DNA from: Allodiplogaster sudhausi
Lineage: Eukaryota > Nematoda > Chromadorea > Rhabditida > Diplogasteridae
DNA: 64,000 bases
Reading direction: 5' to 3'
Assembly (NCBI GenBank): GCA_945643635.1
Contig: CALZFC010000018.1
Span: 2,647,501-2,711,500, forward strand
Shown here: positions 25,837-37,300 of the stretch, one piece after another
How positions within the stretch are numbered: the first letter of the stretch is position 1
How the letters are laid out: each line of letters opens with the position of its first letter
Made by a program: the position numbers and the translations under genes
The notes under the pieces: generated by a model
Database searches by the model: none
What the model saw: the letters and a program-made list of their open reading frames with translations, nothing else
What the model was told of the DNA's origin: nothing

Positions 25837-27971
25837 CCTCTCATTCATCTCTCTCTCGTTCTTTTGTTCTCTATATCACTTGTCTGTGATTCTCTCCCTC
25901 TCTCCATCACTCGCCGCACCGAAAAAATACATTATCAGACTGATTAATACTCCGTTCCCTACGGAGACATCAGCAAAGGAATCCCAATACCTCAAAGGAA
26001 CTTTTCCTGCTGGCTGCTTCAAGAAGTGCATCTCCCTGAGGGGCCATTCATTCTCTCGTAGAGAAGGCTTCCCTCTCCATTTATTATCTCTGTCTTTCTT
26101 AAGGTTCTCTATTACATTCTTTCCACTTTCTCTCTCTCCCCTCCCTCTTACCCTTTCTATCTCTTCTCTCTATCTTTCTCTCGTTTTTTAACTCTCACAC
26201 CCTCTCTCGTTCCCGCTTCAACCATTCCCTTCGGAAGCTCCTGTTTATCTGAACATGACTAGTGGCTGGCAGAAGAATGAATAGGAAGACTCTCGAGCTG
26301 CGAAAATGCGCATTTAAAAGGGGACGACTGCGCGTGACAAGAAGAGAGAGAGAGAGGAGAGAAAGAGGGAATGAGAAAGAGGGAATGAGAAAGAGAGAAA
26401 GAAAAGGTTAGAGAGAAGAGGTAGACAGAGCGCGAAGAGAAGAAGAGAAAAAGTAGCAAGCACTCTTCGAACCCCGATTGCCGTCCGATTCCCCTGGGGC
26501 CGGGAATTCTGCGCGAGTTTGGAACAAGTGACGATGAGGATGGCAAGTACATATAGGCATGGAGAGATTGCAAGATTTCGGACGGCTGACATAGCATAAG
26601 TAGTCACATTTGGGCAAGAGCACTCTGTTCTCATGAGATCCTTCTTTCCATCTCTATCTTTCTCACTCTTTCTCTCTCTGCCGCTCACTCTCTCTGCCTC
26701 TCTATCTCTCTCTATCTCTATCTCTCTCTCTCTGCCTCTATCTCTATCTCTCTCTATCTCTATCTCTCTATCTCTCTCTCTGCCTCTCTCTCTATCTCTC
26801 TCTATCTCTATCTCTCTATCTCTCTCTCTGCCTCTCTCTCTATCTCTCTCTATCTCTATCTCTCTCTATCTCTATCTCTCTCTCTCTTGACAGAATTGTG
26901 GAAGAAGGAATGACGTTCCTTTCTTTGGCTACTCTTGCCGCGGAGGCGGCTGGCTATCAGATTGCGAGAGCCAAATTTCTTCTAGCCGCCCCAAAAAAGG
27001 AAGTAGAACAGAATGGAGTCCCTTTGATGCCTAAGCATAGCGGCCATCTCAGAATGACTAATAGCCAGAGGCAGACTACACCAGCCCCTCTGAATAGCTC
27101 CATTATGCAGCTAAGCATGGCATGCCAAAAGAATATTAGAATAAGAATGAAGAAAGAAAGAAAAGAAAAGGACAAAAAAAGGTAAGAAAATACCACTGAC
27201 CACGCGGCAATACGATGGCAAGTTGCTAGGAAAAGGAAAAGACCTACTAATGCAATCGTGCTCTAAACAAGCGCACGACCCTACGCGATCGCATCCAATT
27301 TGCACAAACGGCACTATTGGACAGCAGAAGATTCTGGCTCCAGTCTTTGAGTGGAGTAGAGCAGCCAGCGGCTGTCTTCTATCCAAGACCAATAGCAACG
27401 ATTGCATCAAGGCCACATAATTGCTCGTAGTTATTTAGATACAGTAGCCAGGAGAAGAAGAATGAGGCCGGATTAATGCTCCCTTTCGAGATAAATGAAG
27501 GACCCATTCAAAGGAATTCCTCTAGCTTCTCAACAAGATCGCTGCTATTATATTTGCTCTATTCTTGGAAAAGGTCAATCTAATTTTTTTTTTGGTCAAA
27601 TCGAGTTTTTCTCTGATTACTTTGGCAAATGAAAATCATATTAATACTGACCATGAGCATGCTGCTAAATGATACCGTATTCAAGATTTTCATGTTACCG
27701 TAACCCAAGGTACAATGAGGTGGTTTCTCTCACCTGAGGTGAGGCGCATATGCAAATGACGGCCATCCACGCGAACATGATGCCGACGCCGAGGAAGAAG
27801 ATGTTCTGTGTGTCCTTGTCCATGCCTGAACCATACAGTACTCTTGAAATTCGGTTATGGCGCGAAGTTCAAAATTTTGAATGTTAAATATGGCGCCAAA
27901 TTCAAATGACCGCTCCATGTCGCCGTTCTCGCCGGCTCGAGCGCCGGCTCCGTGCCGGCGCTCGCCGCCAT
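19817..27971 (-). CDS. unrecognised small single-pass membrane protein (partial, 4 exons seen)
   Basis: Minus-strand exons in order: 27971-27911, 27825-27734, 20420-20289, 20035-19817. Phases agree at each junction (1, 0, 0, 0), giving 168 residues without a stop, so one or more 3' exons are missing. The start is MAASAGTEPALEPARTATWS in a CpG-rich patch. A hydrophobic segment, IFFLGVGIMFAWMAVICICA, at about residues 29-48 looks like one membrane span. It is followed in exon 3 by a Cys-rich juxtamembrane stretch, LFRDWLCARCKCLAG, and an Ala/Gly-rich part. Exon 4 adds an Ala-rich helical region with LASECLAARRLVADNPSAAV and a Trp-containing tail. The 7.3 kb intron between exons 2 and 3 is unusually long for this window, so extra exons inside it are possible. 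I do not recognise the family; the CDS character rests on GC-rich codon use, good splice sites and phase agreement. Confidence 0.55.
22621..22634. promoter_or_regulatory. 14-bp palindrome containing a CRE-type TGACGTCA core
   Basis: TGGTGACGTCACCA is a perfect palindrome with the consensus CREB/ATF core, in a CpG-rich patch (CGCGTGCGCGGCCGCC just upstream). It lies within the long intron of the minus-strand gene. Function is not shown. Confidence 0.3.
23850..24050. repeat. GGGAGGAGAGA minisatellite
   Basis: About 200 bp of GA-rich units in which GGGAGGAGAGA or GGGAGGAGAGAAAGA recurs at 11-21 bp spacing, then a GTGTGTGAGA section. Confidence 0.85.
26690..26888. repeat. CT-rich minisatellite with TATCTC and CTGCC markers
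   Basis: Units of CT repeats punctuated by TATCTC and by CTGCCTC recur with a period near 55 bp, about 3.5 copies. Confidence 0.85.
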
Positions 27972-28094
27972 CCGAGGGGGGACGAGGCGGCGGGAGAGCG
28001 CGCGGGAGGGCGCGAGAGCGAAGGTCGGGCGCTACGCCTGCAACGTTTTCTTAGGACTTAGGGCTTAGAGGAGCCATAATCTCGCATTTGAATT

Positions 28095-28195
28095 CGCGCT
28101 TTTTTGCCTGACACAACGGCGAGAGAGCACGAGATTTACAGAGACACGACTATAATAGTCCGGAGAAACTCGAATAAATTACGGTTGAGTTTTGT
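28095..28195. repeat. copy 1 of a ~100-bp dispersed repeat
   Basis: Aligns with 38829-38932: both contain GAATTCGCGC, GCGAGAGAG, a central GACTATAA or GATTATAA, and end in ATTACGGTTGAGTT. A third, shorter copy is at 37317-37332. Confidence 0.6.
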
Positions 28196-31100
28196 GAGCC
28201 CTTAAGGAATAAGGTTAATGCTTTTTGTTAGTGCTTAAGGCAGTCGGGCTAATAATGTTGACGACGAACACATGTTGTGATGTGTTTACATGAAAGAGTG
28301 CATGCGAGAAAGCCAGTCCAAGACGACCGTCTAAGGCACTCGTCTGGAATGAAGAATGAGGAGCGCGAAGGAACCCAGCAATAAAATGCGGCGAAAGAAG
28401 AAGCATGCGGAACTTGAAGAGCAGAGAGACGTCGGCCATCCGCGTGTAGGGGAAATTGCGAAAATATTAGAAGTAGAGAGAGAGGGAGCTGTGAAAGAGG
28501 GATTAAAGAGACAGAGAGAGAAAGATAAAGAGAGAATAAAGATAAATCTATATAACCCGAGACTCTCGTGTGGTTTGAATGAGAGTGTCTTGCTCAAGTT
28601 CATCAACTAACTTCCTCACTGCTGAGCAGAGAGGCTGAAAAGTGATCCATTCACGACGCCGATGGAAATGGCATTACTTTTCATGCCTTCCCGTCTCTGC
28701 TCTCTCTCTCTCTCTCTCAATCTCACGCGCTCTCTCTCTCTCTCAATCTCACGCTCTCTCTCTCTCTCGCTCGTTTGCTTCTTCACGGTCTCTTCGTTCT
28801 ATGCCAGACTACCCCTTTTCTTCCTCTCTCCGTCCTTTCTTACATCGTCAAAGTGAAATAACTACGCGGAGCAAGGTGAAGCTGAGTGAGAGCCCGCGAC
28901 GTGGGAACAGCAACGCGGCAAATTGAAACGGAAGAAGAGACGAGTAAAAGAGTGCCAGAAAATAAGGGGAACGAGAGAGAAGGAGACGGAAAGACTGGCA
29001 GAGAGAGAGAGAGGAAAGAGAGAGAGAGAGAGAGAATTAGAAGAGGAGGATCTGTGAGGTACAGAGAAAGAGAGAACGACAGCTGTCAGGTCATTGCCGC
29101 CGACTCCTCTCAAATGAAGGAGCCGTAGATATAGTGAAGGATGGAGACCCAGAGAAATAAAGAGATAGACAAAGAGAGATAGAGGTGGAGAAAGAGAAAA
29201 ACAGAGAGAGAAAGAGAGAGCGAGTAATAGAGATGAGAAGGAAAGAGAGAAGAGCATCCTGAGGCAAAGTGCGTCATCGGTTCCCTTATCCCTTTTCTTT
29301 TCACCCGATTCACACTCGGTTTGCCGGTTCCATCATACATCACTTGACTTCTGAACGAACAGAGGTAGAAGGGGGCGAGGGGAAGAAAGGAGAGAGAGAG
29401 AGACAAAGAAAGAGAGAGATAGAGATAGAAAGAGAGAGTAGTGACAGAGAGAGAAAGAGGGAGGGGAAATAGAAAGACAGAGAAAGATAGAGAGAAAGAA
29501 GGAGTGCAAAAGGAAGACCACCAGCTGACATGGAGACAAGGCAGCAGGTGCCAGGTGGCAATTACGCCTGTTGCTCATTTGGTTGGCCTCGGTTTGCCGG
29601 AGAGGTGATAAATAAAGTTGTCAAAATTGACACTGATATAGAAGCGGGAGAAAAAAAGAGGAAGGAGGCAAAATGCAGGTATGCAATCGAAGTTATATGC
29701 AAATAAATCTAGACATTAAGAGAAAATAATTAACATGAAAATAATTTATAATTAACAATAGAAAACTATGGATGCGCGACAATAATGTTGCCAGAAACTT
29801 TATGATGTGGCCAAGCCAATTGTCGAGTGAGATTCCTTGAACTATCGTAAAGAAGGACGGTAAGAAAGGGGAATAAAGAAGTGCACCAAACACTTTCCTC
29901 CCCGGCAGACTCGTGGGAGGTGGTGGGAAGAACAAAGACGAAGAAGAAGACAGGCGAGAACTCGTGCCTCGTGTGGCTAAAAGTAGCCGCTCCCTGGAAT
30001 GGCCCGCCAATATTGGCTGCTGATTAGAACAAGGCGTTGCACTGCGAATTGCAACACGGTTATTTAAAGTGCCTAGAGCGAGATGAGAAAGGGAGAGAGA
30101 GAAAGAGAGAGAGAGAGAGAGAAAGAAAACTTTTTTTTACAGAGGTGGACTATGGCAAATTAGCATAAGCCGAGAAGCGCCCCCGACTTGGAGCGAGCGC
30201 GGCAACATTTGTGTTGGTGGAAGAGGGCGGGAACGGCCGGAGGGCTGCCCCTGCACGGACTGAGGGTAGCGGTTAGAATGCAAAGGGAAAAGAGGAGAGG
30301 AGAGAGAGAGAGAGTGAGCAAGAGAGAGAGAGATGTTGAGAGAGAAAGAGAAATGTGGACGAAGTTGGAAGAGATGAGAGGGAGCGTGAGCAATTGGGAG
30401 ACGTAGAGAAGGCTTCTGCTGTCTCTCGCAGTACCCGGGGCTTCGTCTCGGGAGTGAAAGAGAACGACGAACTTAGAGGGGAAGAGTGCATGAGAAGAGA
30501 GAAAGATAGCATGAATGAGAGAGAGAGTGAAAGAGAGAGCGAGAGTGAGAGAGAGTAGAGAGAGCGAGAGAGAGAGAGTAAGAGAGAAGAGGAAGAACAT
30601 ACAGAAAGTAAAGATAGCCTGTCGGAGATGAGCAGACGTTTATAGTAGAGCATAAAGCGTACGCAGTAAGTAATGGAGAAGTGAAAAGAGAAGCTGACCT
30701 TTAGCAAAGAGAAAAGATAAAAGGGAGCGAAAATCGCCGCGTTTCTTCGTCTCCAACGGATGCGTGTGAATAACGGGAGGAAAGAATAAAAAATATAAGT
30801 AACTAAATTATGTACATAACTCGTATACTCTTCTCAATGTTCTTCATGTCTCGTTCCGCTCATGAATATTTCCACTGCCCAACTCGCACCCAATTCGCAC
30901 GAAACGCACAGAGTCATCACAACCAAATATTTTCAACTTTTCTCTTGAGTGCACACTTTTGTTATTGACAAGAACTTGTTTAATGCTCACCCTCCCACTT
31001 TGGCCCATCAAAGACGGAGGATGAGCTTATATTGTAGAATGGAGGGCGATTTATGATCTCTATTTTCCTTTCTTTTATGGCATTCTTCTGTCTTCGCTTT

Positions 31101-31385
31101 CTGCGCCATTTGCCATTACCATTATCCCCTCCCTGCCTTTTCCCTTTTTTCCATTTTCTACACGCACTACACTTATCGCGCTTCGCCAAGCACGTGGAGG
31201 GAGGGAAAGAAAGAAGTCAACTACTCTTCTCGTTTCGTTCCAGAGAACATCGAGCACAAGGGTCAAACGAAGACGAAGGAGTTGACTGAAAAAAGAGAGA
31301 GAGGCGGAGATAGAGAGCGAGAGAAGAAAGAAAGAAGGAAAGAAATAGAGGAGAGCAGACAGACTGTCAAAGAAAAAAAACGGAA
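28196..31385. other. gene-poor GA/CT-rich DNA upstream of fucokinase
   Basis: No recognised gene. CT tracts near 28695-28770; GA tracts at 28980-29035, 29160-29225, 29390-29500, 30090-30125, 30300-30350, 30525-30595 and 31290-31350. The promoter of the kinase gene presumably lies at the right end, but nothing specific could be called. Confidence 0.5.
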
Positions 31386-34300
31386 ATGGACTGGACGGCC
31401 GTCTGCATCGCTGTGCGTGCAGAGGAGCATCACGAGCCGGTTGAAAAGTGTAAGTCCAAGGGGGGGGGGAAGAGGGGGGAGTCGGGAGGAATGTTATCAA
31501 AACAAAAACAAAAAAAGAAGAAGAAAAATGCCCGAATTGGCCGGGGGAAAATAACTTACAATTAGGCCCAGATTTATTTCGCTGAAATGTCTTGCAGACA
31601 TGACTTGGCTGCAGCGATGCGGCCTCTTCCCCGCCACGGCGCATCTCCTCGTGGTTGACGACGCCGCGGCCGACGTCGGCTCAGCTGGCTCGGCACTCAA
31701 TGCACTTCTGGTTACGGTAGGTCAAAAGAGTAGAGCTAGCGAGCATCTTCTTATTTCAATCAATTGCTCGGCAGTTTCAAGCTTTGCAACAAAATCCACT
31801 ACGACAATGACTCCTACAGACACATTAACATTGGTATGGGGAGGAGGGTTAGAAATAACAAGTAGAAAAGAACTTTGCAGCTGACAATAAGCAAGCGTTC
31901 TTTAACCGTGCTCCGTACATTGTGTAGATATATGGGACAATGATTGTTCACTTTGAGATGGAGCACCTCTGCGCCCAACGCGGCCTCTCCGTTCTCAGCG
32001 AGGATGTACTACGCGATTCGGCCGTACTCATCATTCAGATTGTTAATCATTATTATTTCTTATTATCTTATTACACAAAATAAATAATAGTTATAATCTT
32101 TAGTGTACTCCCTACGATTACAAGAATTCCTTTCTCTCAATAAAGTGGCCTCCCACAATACAAGCGCCAGATGTCGTACGGGTTGATCTTATCGCCAGCA
32201 AATTCCTTGTTGTATCTCTTACGAGTCCTTCAGGGCTATTTATCTCTCCTGCCTAACTGTCTCACTGCACTCTAACTTGCCGTACTCCTTTCCAATCCTT
32301 CCTTATCCTCACTCCCGGAACCTGCGAAGACAGGGACAGAGGGAGCGACGACCTGCCGCAGAGATCCGAGAACCTTGTAATTAATCGATGCGATGCGGGA
32401 ACAATAGAAAAGGACAAATATGTAGAACACAGACACACTTTATTCAGGGTAGAGGAGTATATATGGTAGAAAGAAGTAGTACTTTGCGGACTTTGGTATG
32501 CACTCCGGGAGGAATAGTGCAGATTATGTTATTCCAAATTTCCTTTGCATCCCAACTCACGTATTCTTCTTATATATGTACATACACATATGTAATTCCT
32601 CAACAATATTGTTCTGAAGCCAACGGATATTGCCTGACAGGGTTCGCCACTCGGAGCCGCCTTGTGCTTCCCTGGCGAGTCTTCCTTGATCTCTACCTCG
32701 CCGTCGCTCCCTTGCATTCTGCCGCACTCTCCTCTGGTCGATATTGTGAGAAATGTCGGCGAGATTGCCAAAGGTTAGCGAGTAAAGTATGACTTACCAA
32801 TTATGGATTGTACTTCGCATTTGGTTCAAGGATAGTATTAGGGATAGAAGGACCTCCAAGTACGGAAAAATTATTATGGAGGTGAAAGTTCGGACAATTC
32901 GAACTTGATATCTGTTAGCAGTAACGGATATTCTTCAGTGTGTTGAGAACTTACATCTGTAAGTAGCAGTATCAAACCTTCTTCCAGTCGCACTGACCGA
33001 AGGCCCCGGCGGTGTCTGGGTGGCTGGCACGGATGGCCTGTGGCGAGGCGAGCTGAACAGCAAGCAATTCACGCCGCCTCTCGACCCCGCCGCAATCACA
33101 GTCTTCACTGCGGTCGTCGACCATGAGCTAGCCGCTAAACATGGCACGTACGATATCGATGAGAAGGCAAGTGTAGTCATATATATAATATGATTTTCTT
33201 AGAAATTAGAAAAGAAATATTCATATGTTAGGGATTCGTGCGAAGCATTAGCTACAATTCCGCGGCCACTCACTCGAATCATCTCGTTATTGGTCAGCAG
33301 TTGTTACAAAAAGAAAATATTTTTCAATTTTAAAAAATTTTAATAAATAAAATAAAACTCAGGTCTTCTGTTCCTTCCGCCCACGGTCGCTGGAAGATTT
33401 CTATCGCTCCACGCCGTCCAGCCCCTCCTACGCTGCACCTACCACGGCGAGGACAGCGGATCGATAGGGCTAAAGGTAAATCGATAAAGTTAAGCTATTT
33501 TATTTTTAAACGTGCTATTTTAGCGGGAATATTCTTATTTAAAGCTGTCAATGTTCTTCGACGTTGTCGCTGCGACGTGCACCGCGGACCGCCGCGAATT
33601 CCTGGACGCCGGACTCGCGCCACCGACAAAGACGGAGAGGCACGAGGAGCTGAGGAGGGCGGCGCGTTCCGCCATTCATCATCGATTCGAACGAGTTCGC
33701 ACGAAAGCGGGTTCAGCGTCCATTTGGCATCATTGATGAAGAATTCATATATACTTTTTTAATTTAATAAATTAATCAGTTTCGCTTCGGATCGATGGAT
33801 ACAAATACTCATCCAATGGTGAAAGTTGCACATCGCTGTCTGGAATCCGCATTTCGGAACACTTCGAAGGAATGATGTTCGTTAGATTTGCATGTAAAGT
33901 TAATGCTACTTCCGTAGATTCCCTTACATTAGTTCAAAGCGTACAACTGATGGTGAGCTCAATACTAATGACCAGTGGGCGGTGGAACAGCAAAACGTTC
34001 TGAGGGATTGCCTCCCCCACCCCGAAATTACGGCAAATAATATAGGCGATGAATGATAATATTCAGAAACGTCTTCATGGATTGCTTGCTTCGCCGGCTG
34101 GCACTCGCGCTTTCTCTTGCGTCGAATGGCGAGCCCCTCTTGCCGATTCTTCGCTGCCTCCTTGCGGTGCGGAAGGAGGCGACACTCGAGCAATGCATCG
34201 ATTGCTGCCGACGGGGTTAGAATTTCACGAGGAATCTCAGAGGAGAGTTGGCAAATGTTGTGTATTAAATGCATGTACATATGTATTACAAATATTTACA

Positions 34301-37300
34301 CACCATCTTTAATCAATAAACGCCATTAGCGAATAATTTTGCTTTATCCAGCCGCAAAGAGCCATAACGGCTCGATGTTGACGGCCGCGCGCGCTCTCTC
34401 CACGGTCGGCGAGGCGCTGTGGCTGGCGTCTGAGCGGCGCGGTGGCCTCCGTTGCGGCCCCGCAGCCAATCAAAGTTTCCGCCGCGCCATGCGTCTTCTT
34501 GAGGTGCAATTTATTTATTTATTCATTTATATTTCATTTCGGCTTCAAGTCATTAAAGAAGGGCGATCACCGTAAAACTGCAATTGTATGTTCAAACGTG
34601 CAAAGGTCTTCAACGGAAGTCCACTGAATTATTCAAAAAAGTACTGTCGACGAGATTGCTAAAGTAGCGCTGGCTTCGAAGCGAGATGTTATTGCTCGCT
34701 TACTAATTTCATACTGTTTTACCTAATATTCTTTAGTTTATTGTAGAATATTCACATAAGAAAGGGATTAAGCATGAAACAAACAAATGTCTTAAAATAT
34801 TTGTAAATTCAATCTTCCCGCGATGGGTAAATGGCCGTTAATCTACTGTCGAGTGCTGTAACACCACGTTTTTGCACTGACACCAATCACAAATTCATTC
34901 AAAAATTGCACTTTCAAGTATCTTGTGCTTGAATATGGAACTTTTTTGTGCTTTTTCATTTGCCTTTTCTATAGTCTCAAGCCCGAGACTATTCGAAAAT
35001 AGCTAAGGTGTTTCATAAATCGGCAATTACTTTTCGGTGATCGCCCTCCTTTAATGATGTTTCAAAAAAGCCAAGCTGCAATATACTCTTTGTAAACTAA
35101 AATCTTATCATTCATTTCAGAAAACGTCAACAGAAGAGGAAGGAATGGATGCTTTGTTCGATGAACTTTGCAAAAACTGGCTCGCAACACCGCGGCGAAT
35201 GGTTCGAGCGGGTGAGCAAGGAAAATATTCATGTTATTAGGAGGTCTTGACACGATGGTATTTCAAGAACGCCACTTCGAAGCGGCGGCGCAGATCTTCA
35301 TTCGTCGCCGCGTCGTCGATGTCTGTCGTCGTGTGCTGCCCACGCTTGACCGCGACGCAACCGCAACGCGTGCCAAGCGCCAACGCGTTCGCGCGCGCGT
35401 CGCGTCGCGTGTTGACTTGTTCGGTGGTTGGCTCGACACGCCGCCAATCACACTCGACGTTGCGAAGGCGGCCGTGCTCAATATGGCCATCATGGTCAAC
35501 GGACAGGTGAAGAGATTAGGGATGGAGATATGAAAGTAGGTTTTTTTTATCGAGCCAGAAAGTAATTGGAGAGATATGGTTGAGACGGAAAGCAATAATA
35601 ATAACAATTAATAATAGTATTATTATTCTTATTATAGTGATTTCAGTACCCGATCGAGTGCGTCATTGACGTCCTCAGTGAAGATGTCCTCGTGATCAAG
35701 CTGGAAGATCAGCATCAGCAGCTGAGACTGGACGCCTCCGACATCTGGGAGCGCCACGACAAGCCGAGCATGCAGGGTGACAGCTGTTTATCACATTTCA
35801 TCATTTAACGTATTTCTAATGGCCAGTCTAATTACTGCAAATAGTACATGTAAAATGTAAAAGAATTCAAAGAAATCGATCGGATCTGAGACATTATTTA
35901 TGTGTCATTCCTCAAAAAATATACGTTTCAATGTACATACATACCTACCTACATACATACAGTACCGCCCACGAGCCAGGATCTACGGCTCGAGCGGCTC
36001 CGAGCCGCTCGAGCCGCCAGGAGCCGCGTTGAATTACACGCCACAGAGTGAATATTTTGCCTTTATGCTACTTGTTCCATGCTCAGAAAATATTCCTCTG
36101 TCGATTCTGCTAGAAAAAAGCGGAATAAAATGCCGAAATAAAAATACATTAATTTTGTAGCCGCTCGAGCCGCTCGGAGCCGCTCGAGCCGTAGACTCCG
36201 GCTCGTGGGCGGTACTGTATATATTCTATGATTTCTATTTATAACGATTTATATAGAAAGTCGATTTCTAGGCTCGCTAGCATGCGCATGCATGGTTGGC
36301 GCGGGTGTTCTTATTGTTAGCGATGAATCCACATGCTTGCCATGCGGCTTGCATCTCCGTTGCCACTCCATCTTTCCGCAGGGTTCTGGTAGAATGCCTT
36401 CCAATTTATTTGACAGTTATTCATAATGAAAGAGTAAGAAAGCGTAAACCCAGCAGGTTTTTCTAAACTTTTTTCTCTTAGAAACCAACTTATGAGAAAA
36501 CCATTTTTAAGCCTATTGATCGGACATTAATCATAGATTAGATATTAGTGATCAGAGACCGAGAGAAGATAAAATTGAAGGTCTCGGCTCGAGCAGCATT
36601 CTGGCCGCCGCAATCATCGCAGCCATCTGGACACTCTTCGACGTCCCGCACACTCGGCAGCAGATTGTCCATGCGGTCAGCATGACACATGGAAATGGAG
36701 CCAGTCAGAAGAACATCGAGACTTAGATGGAATTCAAAAGGAGAAAAAGGAGACTAAAAAATAAGTAGAAAATATACACATGTGTACCCTTTCTTCTTCT
36801 CCTATAGGTGCTCTACGTCGAGCAGCTCCTTACCACGGGCGGCGGCTGGCAGGATCAGGTATATATTTACATACTAGAAAAAATACTTTAACATGTCTTT
36901 GCGACAAGATTTTCTCTTAAAAAAAGCTCAAATTGGATATGTTTGTATAACAAGATTGAAATTGGAGCTATCCCTATGTATGTATGCATGTACATATATG
37001 CTTTATAATTGTTGTACAACTCCAAGGTCGGCGGCATCTATCCCGGCATCAAGCTCGGCCGTTTCGACAACGTGACTCAGCAAGTAGAAGTACTGCTATA
37101 TTGTGTTTTAATATTAGTTTAATGCGACTTTAACGTTGCACAAAATGTGTACACGTCGCAAGCCTTTTCCCTCAAATAGGTAGACGAGATTGCCGCGAGC
37201 GATGAGATGAAGGCCGCCATCTCGCGTCGTCTCGTCCTCGTCTTCACTGGCCAGCCTCGTCTCGCCAAGAATTTGCTTCAGGTCTGCCGACAGCTTAGAA

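Larger units (their letters stand above)
20421..27733 (-). other. 7.3 kb repeat-rich intron of the minus-strand membrane gene
   Basis: Contains GA or CT tracts (20925-20960, 21435-21600, 22440-22520, 23600-24180, 24370-24430, 25565-25615, 25795-25835, 26350-26400) and a minisatellite at 26690-26888. GC-rich islands near 21360-21445 and 22570-22640 have open frames but no matching pair of splice sites. Two open frames at 26930-27181 and 27223-27420 (+) have no recognised family. Confidence 0.5.

Noticed and set aside
28360..28610. Lys/Glu-rich 84-codon plus-strand frame
   Set aside because: Composition follows the surrounding GA-rich DNA, the complement is also open, and no splice sites or family support it.
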